A stretch of DNA of 64,000 bases from Prosthecobacter debontii (GCA_945869695.1 CAMBPV010000002.1:32786-96785), one strand, 5' to 3'; positions 37,111 through 46,095 are shown, counted from the stretch's first letter. Program-made: numbers and translations. The notes: generated from the sequence alone by a model not told the origin.

Positions 37111-38415
37111 ATGAAACACTTCTCGCTTCTCTTGCTAGGTGCCTGCCCGCTACTCGCTGCTGACATCGCCACCCGTGATGCTCTCTTTGCTAAAAGCACG
37201 GAGGAAATGTTCCCGGCACTCGTGGAGATCCGCCGTGACATCCACAGCCACCCCGAGCTCTCGAATGAAGAGGTGCGCACCGCCGCACTTGTCGCGAAGA
37301 AGCTCACGGAGCTCGGCCTCGAAGTGAAAACGGGCGTCGCCAAACATGGCGTCGTCGCTTTGCTCAAAGGCAGCAGTGCTGGCCCATGCGTGGCCGTGCG
37401 AGCTGATATGGATGCATTGCCGATCAAAGAACTGCGCAGCGTGCCCTATCGCTCCCAGAACCCCGGCGTCATGCATGCCTGCGGGCATGACGTGCATGTC
37501 ACCTGCGCTCTCGGGCTAGCCGAGCTGCTGAGCAAGCATCGCGATCAAGTGCATGGCAGTGTGAAGTTCCTCTTCCAACCTGCCGAGGAGGCGATGCCAG
37601 CGACCTTCAAAGGTGACTGGGGCGCGAAGCTAATGGTCGCTGAAGGGGTGATGGAGAATCCCAAGCCCGTTGCCGTCTTCGGACTGCACACCACCGCCCT
37701 CGTGCAGCCTGCCGACACCACGGATGACGGCGTGCATTATTTGAAAGCAGGCCAGATCGGCTTCACGCCAGGCATCGACAATGCCAACAGTGACCGCTTT
37801 CACATCATCATCCGTGGAAAGATGGCGCACGGCTCGACACCCCACAAAGGTGTGGATGCCATCGCTGTTTCGGCGGAGGCCATCATGGCGCTGCAAATGA
37901 TCAAGAGCCGCCAGACGAACACGCGCCAGCCGCTCGTGATCAGCATCGGCACCATCAGCGGCGGCGACCGCGAAAACATCATCGCTGAAAAAGTCGAACT
38001 CGGCGGCACCGTCCGCACTTACGACTCCGCCTTCCGCGATGGCGTGATCGAGCAGATGCACCGCATCCTCAAAGGCATCACGGACGCGCATGGAGCCAGC
38101 TATGAAATGGAGTATCGCAAGACCTACCCGAGCATCCTCAATGACCCAAAGCTCGTCGAGGCTACCCTGCCCTCCTTTCAGCGGCTTTTCGGCGCAGAGA
38201 ACGTCGTGAAGCTCATCCCCGGCATGGGCGGCGAAGACTTCTCCTTCTTCGCTCAGGTCGTGCCCGGCTTCTATTTTCGAATCGGTGTCGCCAATGAAGA
38301 AAAAGGCATCACCGCGGGTGGTCACACCCCGATGTTTGACTGCGATGAGGAGTCGATCAAAACCGGTGTGCAGGCACTTGCCGCCGCCGTTTGTGACCGT
38401 CTGGATGCCAAGTGA
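37111..38415 (+). CDS. M20-family amidohydrolase/peptidase
   Basis: IRRDIHSHPELSNEE, HACGHDVHVT, GMGGEDFSFFAQVVPGFYFRIG. Confidence 0.92.
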   Translation: MKHFSLLLLGACPLLAADIATRDALFAKSTEEMFPALVEIRRDIHSHPELSNEEVRTAALVAKKLTELGLEVKTGVAKHGVVALLKGSSAGPCVAVRADMDALPIKELRSVPYRSQNPGVMHACGHDVHVTCALGLAELLSKHRDQVHGSVKFLFQPAEEAMPATFKGDWGAKLMVAEGVMENPKPVAVFGLHTTALVQPADTTDDGVHYLKAGQIGFTPGIDNANSDRFHIIIRGKMAHGSTPHKGVDAIAVSAEAIMALQMIKSRQTNTRQPLVISIGTISGGDRENIIAEKVELGGTVRTYDSAFRDGVIEQMHRILKGITDAHGASYEMEYRKTYPSILNDPKLVEATLPSFQRLFGAENVVKLIPGMGGEDFSFFAQVVPGFYFRIGVANEEKGITAGGHTPMFDCDEESIKTGVQALAAAVCDRLDAK

Positions 38416-38458
38416 GGAAACTTGAGCGTTGAGCTAGAGGTCATTCGCTGGGAGAGAA

Positions 38459-38589
38459 GATGCCAGACACTTTTCCTTCCCCACCGCAAGAGATCAGAAG
38501 ACCGCAGAGAATACCTCTCTAAATTTCATCTCTGCGGTCTTCTAAACTCTGCGGTGGCAAAAGGTTGGGGAGGCAAAATGTCTGGCATC
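38459..38589. repeat. Palindromic element (about 131 bp), REP/MITE-like
   Basis: Outer arms gatgccagaca (38459-38469)/tgtctggcatc (38579-38589); inner arms agaagaccgcagaga (38496-38510)/tctctgcggtcttct (38529-38543). Confidence 0.8.
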
Positions 38590-38594
38590 CACTC

Positions 38595-38666
38595 CGTGTC
38601 TACGGGATGAGGACGCAGGTGTCTGCGCAGTGGAGCAGGAGTGCCCTGATCAAAGAGAATCCGCAG
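38595..38666 (-). pseudogene. Truncated DUF5615 toxin N-terminus
   Basis: LRILFDQGTPAPLRRHLRPHPVDT followed immediately by the palindromic element; canonical start also missing. Confidence 0.65.
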
Positions 38667-38698
38667 GGTCAGGCGGGGGTAAGCAAACTGGACTCCGC

Positions 38699-38890
38699 CT
38701 ATTTCAGCACCGCCTCTGCCTGGGCACGTTGCACGCCAGGAAACCATTCAAGAAAATCGTCCACCGTCGCCCCGTCCTCCAAGTTCTCGAACAAGGCCCG
38801 CACAGGGACTCTCGTCCCACGAAAGATCCATGCTCCACTGACCCGCTGAGGGTCGCGCTCCACCGCCTGACAATCTTGCCAATCGATCAT
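38699..38890 (-). CDS. DUF433 antitoxin-like protein
   Basis: MIDWQDCQAVERDPQRVSGAWIFRGTRVPVRALFENLEDGATVDDFLEWFPGVQRAQAEAVLK. Confidence 0.85.
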   Translation of the reverse strand: MIDWQDCQAVERDPQRVSGAWIFRGTRVPVRALFENLEDGATVDDFLEWFPGVQRAQAEAVLK

Positions 38891-39078
38891 GGTGGGAGAA
38901 TACTCGCTTCGGCACTGACTGGCAACCATGCGTTCGAGCCGAGCCTCACGGCAAAACCTCATCGGTCATTGTGAAGGACTGCTTCTGTTGGAGCGGCATC
39001 AGCCGCTCAGTCAGATTGCGCGTTCCTTTGACGAGCAAGTCTGAATCTCCGGCCGCCGTGAGGGCACCCGGCAAAAGT

Positions 39079-39111
39079 GAGAAAAGATGCCAGACACTTT
39101 TCGCAAGATGT
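39079..39111 (+). repeat. 33-nt dispersed repeat copy
   Basis: gagaaaagatgccagacacttttcgcaagatgt; one mismatch to 40296-40328. Confidence 0.8.
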
Positions 39112-39141
39112 GATTCAGGGCCATTCCGCCCTCACCCGCAT

Positions 39142-39780
39142 TTACTTATGGTTGTTGAGGAGCAACCATAGCAGTCCAAGCGCCGAAACGATCAATACCA
39201 CCGCCACTGACCACGCGGTTGATAAGGTCCGGTCTTCGCTCGGTGTTAATGGCGCTGGCGCAATTGACGGACCGTTTTGTGGTGGTGATGGGTGCGCAGA
39301 CTGCACTCTATTCGTCAAAGGTCGAATCGGTTGCGACTGGGGCAGCTTACTCTCGGCTTCGCTCGGTGTTGCATAGGCTCCGTCTGTCGCAGGTGATGAG
39401 CATCGTATCGTCTGTTCTAGCAGTTTGGGATTGGCCTTCCAGAACACACTTGACTCAGCGCCAGGGTTCAGCCGTCTCCAGCCAACGAACGAAGTGGCGA
39501 CTTCATCTAGTGCAACAACATCGCCTTGCGCAGGTGGTTCTGTCAGTAGGTCTCGATTCGCCGTATCGCTGAGGATGTAGTGCTTTTCGCCTCTCAGAAG
39601 CAAAACCAGAGACCAATCCGTGACGTGACTTCTTTGATTGATGAAGGTTGCTAGTGGCAAGTCCAATTTGCCCTTGCTGTTAGTTGGGAAGGCACTTCCA
39701 CGTTTGATCTCATCCGCATAAGCGAGGTTAAGCAAACAACAGAAGAAACAAACAATACGCCTGGGGGTGTGTGGATGCAT
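39142..39780 (-). CDS. Hypothetical exported protein with C-terminal TM
   Basis: Signal-like MHPHTPRRIVCFFCCLLNLAYA and SVAVVLIVSALGLLWLLLNNHK tail. Confidence 0.5.
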   Translation of the reverse strand: MHPHTPRRIVCFFCCLLNLAYADEIKRGSAFPTNSKGKLDLPLATFINQRSHVTDWSLVLLLRGEKHYILSDTANRDLLTEPPAQGDVVALDEVATSFVGWRRLNPGAESSVFWKANPKLLEQTIRCSSPATDGAYATPSEAESKLPQSQPIRPLTNRVQSAHPSPPQNGPSIAPAPLTPSEDRTLSTAWSVAVVLIVSALGLLWLLLNNHK

Positions 39781-39793
39781 GATGTCGATTTGT

Positions 39794-40354
39794 TTACTGT
39801 GCAGGCACAAACTGGCTGCTCTTTTGCGCCTTCCTGAATGTGGGCATCACAGGTCCTTCTCCGTCGCCCTCATCGATCTTTCGGAAGAGGTAGGTCTTCT
39901 TTGTGAGCATGGGTTGAGCAAAGTTATTGCCATCAATATCGACATCCCAAGACGTTTGCCAGCGAACCCACTTCAGGAACTTACGAGTTTTCGTTGGAAC
40001 ATGCTCCGCGTAAACCCAAGTTATGAACGTCACATCTCGTTTGAGGTTGGTTAGTGCAGTCCATGTGGTGACCCCATCTGTGTTGGGATTCTTGTAAATC
40101 GGCACCCCACCAAACTCGAACTGGGTCGGCGCGGGCGTATCTGTGTATTCTAGCGTGATAGTTTCATTTCCCGTTACGAATTTTCCGAATGGGAATTGCT
40201 CATCCGGATTGGGGAAGTTTGGATCGGGGAAACCCGGTTGGGGGCCAGAGCTAACTGCATCCATGCCAGGGACCGGATCCAATGAAGTGACAAACGAGAA
40301 AAGATGGCAGACACTTTTCGCAAGATGTTGGTGTCCAGAAGGTAGGTCATTCAA
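39794..40354 (-). CDS. Hypothetical protein, N-terminus uncertain
   Basis: ORF with coherent composition downstream of a repeat; N-terminal part reads through the 33-nt repeat, so the true start may be near 40265. Confidence 0.4.
   Translation of the reverse strand: MNDLPSGHQHLAKSVCHLFSFVTSLDPVPGMDAVSSGPQPGFPDPNFPNPDEQFPFGKFVTGNETITLEYTDTPAPTQFEFGGVPIYKNPNTDGVTTWTALTNLKRDVTFITWVYAEHVPTKTRKFLKWVRWQTSWDVDIDGNNFAQPMLTKKTYLFRKIDEGDGEGPVMPTFRKAQKSSQFVPAQ
40296..40328 (+). repeat. 33-nt dispersed repeat copy
   Basis: gagaaaagatggcagacacttttcgcaagatgt; one mismatch to 39079-39111. Confidence 0.8.
40321..40350 (-). pseudogene. Truncated PIN-domain (VapC-type) toxin start
   Basis: MTYLLDTNIL in an ATGA overlap with the upstream antitoxin stop, then runs into the 33-nt repeat. 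Confidence 0.6.
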
Positions 40355-40604
40355 AACTCGGCGGCGTGAGTTGATCCGTCGTTCCCCACTCCATCGGCGT
40401 GAAGAAATCCTTTTCTGGACAGTCGCGTAGCACGTCCAGTGGCCGGCGCTTTGGCTGCGTGGGAGCAGCGACCATCGCGATCAGCCTGTATTCGCCATCG
40501 CACACCTTCTCGATCACAAACTCCTGTCCCGTGAGAATACCTTCGCTCAGCCGCAGTGCGGCGGGAATCTCAAGCTGGCCCGTGGATGAAACCTTCGTCG
40601 TCAT
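40347..40604 (-). CDS. AbrB/MazE-like (SpoVT-AbrB fold) antitoxin
   Basis: MTTKVSSTGQLEIPAALRLSEGILTGQEFVIEKVCDGEYRLI. Confidence 0.8.
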   Translation of the reverse strand: MTTKVSSTGQLEIPAALRLSEGILTGQEFVIEKVCDGEYRLIAMVAAPTQPKRRPLDVLRDCPEKDFFTPMEWGTTDQLTPPSFE

Positions 40605-40876
40605 GGCGGAACGTTAAGCCTCTGCCATGAGGCCGTCAATGCTCGCATCCAGGTGACCGCCGGTTGGAGGTAAGCGAACCCTCTTTCCGTTTCCTTTTCT
40701 CCTCCACTCCCTGTCTCCCCTGCCCGGATCCACCCTATCGCCATCCTTCGCAACCGACGATTGCTGCGCCCCCGTCGCCTCTTCCCCGGACTAAATGCCT
40801 GGCATCGTTTTTCTCCGGTTCAGGGTGATTTTGTGAAGAATCTACCATTCGTCATCAGGGTTTGTGATTTCCCACA

Positions 40877-40932
40877 GATTCAAGCAGGCCCGCAGATTCC
40901 CTCTGAAACCAATCTGTGGGCCTCCTTGAATC
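40877..40932. repeat. Hairpin: 22-nt imperfect inverted repeat
   Basis: gattcaagcaggcccgcagatt / aatctgtgggcctccttgaatc (20/22 pairs), 12-nt loop. Confidence 0.75.
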
Positions 40933-41110
40933 AGCACGAGTGATTATTCCACAGATGGAAAGCAAGGAGTGACGGGTTCGCTTCGCGGCTTCGCAGCTAG
41001 CCGTCAGGGCTGATGGCTGGAAGCCCTCACTCCTTGAGAGAGGCAGAGAGAACGGAGATGTTCTAAATCTTGTTCGATGCTTCCTGCTGTGGAATAATCA
41101 CTCGTGCTGA
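40931..41110. repeat. 180-bp element bounded by perfect 24-bp inverted repeats
   Basis: tcagcacgagtgattattccacag (40931-40954) / ctgtggaataatcactcgtgctga (41087-41110), with nested caaggagtga/tcactccttg. Confidence 0.85.
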
Positions 41111-41170
41111 ACCTGCTCTTCCTGGAGTTTGAGCCTTGAAGTTTGAGGGGGCAGACTCGAACGATGGGGG

Positions 41171-41788
41171 ATGTTTTTTCGCCTGTTGGTTTTATCCCTT
41201 TTGATGACGAGTTGCTCGACGGTGCAGACGGTGAGCCAGCAGGGCTTTCGGTTTGGGCAGAAGCTGGTGACGAGTGATCTCCCGCAGGCGGCGCGTTTTG
41301 TGAAGGGGCGGGTGACGGGTCTGTTCCGGGGCGATGGCTCTTTCTGGGAGGCGGATGGGATGCGGGGTAAGCCGTCGGTGGTGGTGAGCCTGGGTGAGCA
41401 GATGGTTTACCTGTATAAGGGCGGCCAATTGGCGGGCGGGTCTCCGATCTCGTCAGGGGCTGAGGGTTATGACACGCGCCCGGGTCGCTACCGGATCACG
41501 GAAAAGGATATCGATCACAAGTCGTCGATCTACGGGGACTACGAGGATGCGTATGGGAATGTGATCCTGACGAACATCGATAACCGCAAGGATCGGCGGC
41601 CTCCGGGGACGCGGTTCGAGGGGGCGAAGATGTATTATTTCATGCGCATCTACGGCGGGGTGGGGATGCATCAGGGGTATCTGCCGGGGTATCCGGCGTC
41701 CCATGGGTGCATCCGCTTACCGGGTCACATGGCGGAGAAGTTTTTCCGCGAGGTGAGGCTGGGCACGCCGGTGCGGGTGGTGCCGTGA
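41171..41788 (+). CDS. L,D-transpeptidase (YkuD domain)
   Basis: MHQGYLPGYPASHGCIRLPGHMAEKFF signature; lipobox SLLMTSCST. Confidence 0.92.
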   Translation: MFFRLLVLSLLMTSCSTVQTVSQQGFRFGQKLVTSDLPQAARFVKGRVTGLFRGDGSFWEADGMRGKPSVVVSLGEQMVYLYKGGQLAGGSPISSGAEGYDTRPGRYRITEKDIDHKSSIYGDYEDAYGNVILTNIDNRKDRRPPGTRFEGAKMYYFMRIYGGVGMHQGYLPGYPASHGCIRLPGHMAEKFFREVRLGTPVRVVP

Positions 41789-41891
41789 GGGGATGCGTCG
41801 CCGGAATGAACTGTCCGTTGTTCAGCGTGTGATCGGGGATGTGAACACGCTAAAGCGTGAACAACGTACGGTGATCTACCCGCAGCGAGTT

Positions 41892-42356
41892 CTATTTGGC
41901 GGGGCGCTTTTTGAGGGTCATGCGCTTGAAGCGGAGGTTTCCGCCTTCGGAGACGGACATGACCTGGGGATCATCTGCAAAGAGATTATGCACGATGCGC
42001 CGGTAGTAACTGTTCATGGGATCGAGCTCCATGGTCTGGCCGGTGGCGCGGACGCGGTCGGCTGCCTGCTTGGCGTGCTCAATGAGTTTATCCTCGCGCA
42101 TGGAGCGGTAATACTCGACGTCGACGCGGATGCGGGGTGCGTCTTCGATGTGGCGGACGAGGATGCGATTGACGAGGTACTGGATGTCCTCAAGGACTTC
42201 TCCGCGACGGCCGATGAGGGCGTCTCCGTCTTCGGTGAGGATCTGAAGCGTTGGGCCTTCGGGGCCCTCGCTGTCTTTGATCGTGACGGCAAATCCGAGG
42301 TATCCCAACATGGAGTCGAGGATGCTGCGGGCGTGTTCGAGCGGTGTGAGAGTCAT
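41892..42356 (-). CDS. jag: Jag/SpoIIIJ-associated KH-R3H RNA-binding protein
   Basis: LIGRRGEVLEDIQYLVNRIL; R3H-like YYRRIVHNLFADDPQVMSVSEGG; next to yidC. Confidence 0.9.
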   Translation of the reverse strand: MTLTPLEHARSILDSMLGYLGFAVTIKDSEGPEGPTLQILTEDGDALIGRRGEVLEDIQYLVNRILVRHIEDAPRIRVDVEYYRSMREDKLIEHAKQAADRVRATGQTMELDPMNSYYRRIVHNLFADDPQVMSVSEGGNLRFKRMTLKKRPAK

Positions 42357-42374
42357 GGGAGTGAGGAGTGAAAA

Positions 42375-44177
42375 CTAACCTCCGAGGCGAGGTGGGCCTT
42401 TTTTGTTCTTCTTTTCTTTCCCGCCACCGGGACTGAACATGGAGGGTGCGGCAGGTGCGGCTTTGGGTGCGCGCTCGATTTTTTCAAGGGTGGCCTCTTT
42501 GGAGGTGAGCTTGGTGATCCAGGCCTGGAAGATACTGAAGATGTTCTGGGTGGACCAGTAGAGGGAGAGGGCGGCGGCGAAGCTGTAGCAGAAGAAGAGG
42601 AAGAAGAAGGGCATCAGCATGAAGATGCGCTGCTGCATCTTATCCGTGGTCTGCGGCTGAGGCGTGAGCTTCATCTGCAAGAACATGGTGACACCCATGA
42701 TGAGGGGGAGAGGATTGATATCAAAGCCGCCGACCTGGGCGACGGTGTCTGCGGCGGAGAGGTCCTGCACCCAGAGGAAACCCTGACCGCGAAGCTCGGC
42801 GGCGTATTGAAGCACGCGGTAGAAGCCGAAGAAGATGGGGATCTGGATGAACATGGGCAGGCAGCCGCCCAGGGGATTCACGCCGTAGTCGCGGTAGAGC
42901 TTCATGACCTCGGCGCTTTGTTTGGCCTGGTCGTCTTTGTATTTTTCCTGAAGCTCTTTCATTTTGGGCCCAAGGAGGGCCATGCGCTTCATGGTGGACT
43001 GGGATTTGGCATGGACGGGCCAGAGGCAGGTGCGGACGATGATGGTGAGGAGGATGATGGCGAGACCCCAACTGCCGGTGAAGTCATGCATCCAGCGCAT
43101 GATGTTGGTGAGCACCCGACTGACGACGGTGAACCAGCCGTAGAACATGACGTAGGAGCGCTGCCAGCCGATCTCGCGGAGGCGGTGGTACTCTTTGGGG
43201 CCGAGATAGATCTCGTAGTCGAGGGTCTTCGACGCGCCGGGCGCGAGGTCGATGGGCGGCAGGCCGACGGCTCCTTGGACGCCGTAGTCGCTGGTGGCGC
43301 CTTTCATGTCCTTGAACTCATCACCGGTGTGGTCCACGAGCTGGCGGGTGGCCCAGATTTTACCGGGCTGGTCCACGCCTTCTTTGGTGGAGATGATGTG
43401 GGCGTAGAAGCGGTCCATGACGCCGCCCCAGCGGAGACGATCATAACTGCCGCGAAACTCGGATTTCTCGCTGCTCATCATGCCGCCTTTGAAGTAGTTC
43501 ACGTCATGCTGGTCTTCGTCGCCGGCGTTGTTCCAGAAGAGTCCGGGGTAGATGATTTCATCGGGCCGGAGGGAGGCGGCGACGCCGGCGTAGAGGTAGA
43601 ACTCGGAGCTGACGAGCTGGGCGGATCCGGTGTTTTTGATGTCGAGGGTGAGAGCGAGGAGATGCTCGTCGGATTTGGGTCCGGTGGTGAGGCTGTAGGT
43701 CTTGGTGATCTGGGCACCCTCGGCGGTCACGCCTTGGAAGACGATGTGGGTGTCGTCTTTCTCGAGGATTTTGTAAGGGGTGAGGTCGGTGCTGGTGGCC
43801 TCACGGCGGAGGGCTCCGATGGGCTCGCGTCCGTGTTTATTGAGCTCGACCTTGTCATGTCCGGCGAGGATGGCGCGGGTGACGCCGCCACCGCGTGTGG
43901 AGAACTGGTAGGTGACGGTGCCGACCTTCAGCTCGTGCTTTTCTTCCGGAAGGTTGGCGGCGGCAGTGAGAGGCGCTGCGGGGGTGACGGCCGCAGCAGC
44001 GGGGGGCGGGACGGGAGGAGCGCCTTCTGCGGGTTTGGAGACGGCGGAGGCGGGTGCAGCAGCGGCTTTGGCGGCGGCCTCTTGTTTGGCTTTTTCAATG
44101 TTCTGGGTACTGAACCAGAAGTTCACGCCCATGAGGACGAGGCAGAGGGTGATGGCGGTCCAGGCTTTCTTATCCAT
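42375..44177 (-). CDS. yidC: Membrane protein insertase YidC
   Basis: MDKKAWTAITLCLVLMGVNFWF; GWGLAIILLTIIVRTCLWPVHAKSQSTMKRMALLGPKMKELQEKYKDD. Confidence 0.97.
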   Translation of the reverse strand: MDKKAWTAITLCLVLMGVNFWFSTQNIEKAKQEAAAKAAAAPASAVSKPAEGAPPVPPPAAAAVTPAAPLTAAANLPEEKHELKVGTVTYQFSTRGGGVTRAILAGHDKVELNKHGREPIGALRREATSTDLTPYKILEKDDTHIVFQGVTAEGAQITKTYSLTTGPKSDEHLLALTLDIKNTGSAQLVSSEFYLYAGVAASLRPDEIIYPGLFWNNAGDEDQHDVNYFKGGMMSSEKSEFRGSYDRLRWGGVMDRFYAHIISTKEGVDQPGKIWATRQLVDHTGDEFKDMKGATSDYGVQGAVGLPPIDLAPGASKTLDYEIYLGPKEYHRLREIGWQRSYVMFYGWFTVVSRVLTNIMRWMHDFTGSWGLAIILLTIIVRTCLWPVHAKSQSTMKRMALLGPKMKELQEKYKDDQAKQSAEVMKLYRDYGVNPLGGCLPMFIQIPIFFGFYRVLQYAAELRGQGFLWVQDLSAADTVAQVGGFDINPLPLIMGVTMFLQMKLTPQPQTTDKMQQRIFMLMPFFFLFFCYSFAAALSLYWSTQNIFSIFQAWITKLTSKEATLEKIERAPKAAPAAPSMFSPGGGKEKKNKKGPPRLGG

Positions 44178-44182
44178 TGAAT

Positions 44183-44440
44183 TCAGTGTGTTACCTTTTG
44201 GGAGTTAGAGGCGGGTGGCACGGGGTCGTGACCACATTGGCCCCAGGGATGGCAGCGGCCGATGCGCTTGAGACCCAACCAGCCTCCGCGCAGACAACCA
44301 TGGGCTTCCACAGCCTGCAAGAAGTACTCGGAGCAAGTGGGGGTGAACCGGCAACCCGAACCGGGCCCGCCCACAAAATGGAGGACGGGAGAGAGGAAAA
44401 GTTGATAGCCACGGATGAGGATGCGAATCAGCCATTTCAT
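44183..44440 (-). CDS. yidD: Membrane protein insertion efficiency factor YidD
   Basis: IRGYQLFLSPVLHF...CRFTPTCSEYFLQAVEAHGCLRGGWLGLKRIGRCHPWG. Confidence 0.95.
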   Translation of the reverse strand: MKWLIRILIRGYQLFLSPVLHFVGGPGSGCRFTPTCSEYFLQAVEAHGCLRGGWLGLKRIGRCHPWGQCGHDPVPPASNSQKVTH

Positions 44441-44796
44441 GGATGGTTTGGCGTTTTCAAGATTTCAGCCCGTTTGGCGAGTCGCAGCCAGTCTTTTTCA
44501 AGCTCGGCGAATTCAGCTTCGGGTGATCTCCAGCGCGCGATGAGGACCAGGTGGCAACCTTCGATGATGCGCTCTTGGTGAGCTCGGATGACTTCCCGGA
44601 GACGGCGCCGAATTTTATTTCTCATGACCGCACCACCGACCTTCCGGGAGGTGATGAGACCGAAGTGGAAACGGTGCGCTCCCGCCCCCGGGAGCACGGA
44701 AAGAACCAAATAGCGCCCGGGATAGGACTTCCCCTCAGCTCGAAGCTGCGCGAATTCACGCGAGCTTTTGATCCGAAGGGAAGAGGGGAGGCGCAT
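44437..44796 (-). CDS. rnpA: Ribonuclease P protein component
   Basis: LRIKSSREFAQLRAEGKSYPGRYLVL, SRKVGGAVMRNKIRRRLREVIR; operon context. Confidence 0.93.
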   Translation of the reverse strand: MRLPSSLRIKSSREFAQLRAEGKSYPGRYLVLSVLPGAGAHRFHFGLITSRKVGGAVMRNKIRRRLREVIRAHQERIIEGCHLVLIARWRSPEAEFAELEKDWLRLAKRAEILKTPNHP

Positions 44797-44815
44797 GAGA
44801 ACGCGCGCCGCAGCG

Positions 44816-45001
44816 CTACTTGCCCTCGGCGTGGGTGTGGCGCTTGAAATGAACCTCGACGCCCTTCGGCAGGAGGCGCTTACGGCCTTCGGAACGGCGG
44901 CGACGGAGGATGCCACGCCCGCTGACGGTTTTCATGCGGGCACGAAAGCCGAACTGCTGTTTGCGCGTTCTTTTGGATGGTTGGTAGGTCCTTTTGCTCA
45001 T
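44816..45001 (-). CDS. rpmH: 50S ribosomal protein L34
   Basis: [41 protein letters not shown]. Confidence 0.97.
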   Translation of the reverse strand: MSKRTYQPSKRTRKQQFGFRARMKTVSGRGILRRRRSEGRKRLLPKGVEVHFKRHTHAEGK

Positions 45002-45216
45002 AAGCGGATTTGGTCTGAAAGTTGCTGATAGGGCTCCTCAGGTTGGCTTGGGGAAACTCAGGCCAGCCCGGCGAAGGGGACGTAGAGATTACCAGTCACT
45101 GCCCCTTTGTCAAACTGAGCCTGCAACCTGAATGCGACCCCATGACCACAATTCCGATAGCACCTGACGCCGAATTTCATTTCCTCCCACCCGGAGAGTC
45201 GCTATCATGGGACTCC

Positions 45217-45693
45217 ATGACAGGAAACATTAACACAGACCATGCGCGGATCGAGCCTGCGGCTCTGGAGGATCTGCCCCAGCTGGTGGAGCTCCTGATC
45301 GCGCTCTTCAGCGAGGAGGCCGACTTTGCTCCGAATCGCGACAAGCAGGAGCATGGTCTGAGACTTATTTTGGAACAGCCCAATCGGGGGAGGATTTTTG
45401 TTTTGCGCACGGACCATCAGGTGGTGGGCATGGTGAATCTGCTCTTCACCATCAGCACGGCGGAAGGTGGGCTGGTGGTGCTGATGGAGGACATCGTGGT
45501 GCACCCTCAGCACAGGAGGCAGGGGTTTGGCAGTCTGTTGCTGGAGCACGCGATCAACTTCGCTCAAGAGCGGGGTTTCCGGCGTATCACGTTGCTGACA
45601 GACAAGATCAGTGCTGAATCTCAGGATTTCTTCCAGCGGCACGGGTTTAGTTTCTCCACCATGATCCCGATGCGACTGGTCTTTAACCGCTGA
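45217..45693 (+). CDS. GNAT-family N-acetyltransferase
   Basis: VHPQHRRQGFGSLLLEHAINFAQERGFRRITLLT. ORF opens at 45022; start uncertain. Confidence 0.85.
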   Translation: MTGNINTDHARIEPAALEDLPQLVELLIALFSEEADFAPNRDKQEHGLRLILEQPNRGRIFVLRTDHQVVGMVNLLFTISTAEGGLVVLMEDIVVHPQHRRQGFGSLLLEHAINFAQERGFRRITLLTDKISAESQDFFQRHGFSFSTMIPMRLVFNR

Positions 45694-45705
45694 ACCCCGA
45701 ACCCC

Positions 45706-46023
45706 ATGACGCCTACACTCGCCTTTCCGATCTGGTGGTCTTCACCTCACTCGGCGGTCCCGGTGACTCCGGCTTCGGATCTTTTTGTGCTGAGCACCCT
45801 GGCGACGCTGTTTTTTATCCTGGGCTGTTTTCTCCTCTGGCTGTGGCTGGCGTGGCGGAGGAATCAAAGGCTGGCGGCCTACCACCAACTCATGGAGGAA
45901 CTGGAAATGGACTCGGGGAGCGATACCGCTCGAGCGATCTCCCAACCTGCCGAATCTCAGGCTGAAGAAACTGAAGAGTCGTCCGCGCCCTGGGAGAAGC
46001 CTGCGGACTGGTGGAAAGAATGA
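45706..46023 (+). CDS. Small hypothetical membrane protein
   Basis: Single strong TM segment (LATLFFILGCFLLWLWLAW). Confidence 0.5.
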   Translation: MTPTLAFPIWWSSPHSAVPVTPASDLFVLSTLATLFFILGCFLLWLWLAWRRNQRLAAYHQLMEELEMDSGSDTARAISQPAESQAEETEESSAPWEKPADWWKE

Positions 46024-46095
46024 ACCGCGGCCCGATCCGCAGCGTTCCCTCCTTGATTGTAAACTTGGCCCCCGCGAAGGTGGCCCTCCCCTGCG

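Noticed and set aside
38922-39044. Frame ATMRSSRASRQNLIGHCEGLLLLERHQPLSQIARSFDEQV* as another gene fragment
   Set aside because: No family resemblance strong enough to call; could be chance.
42807-44180. 457-aa plus-strand ORF
   Set aside because: Antisense to yidC; repetitive Gly/Asp/Glu composition with no domain resemblance.
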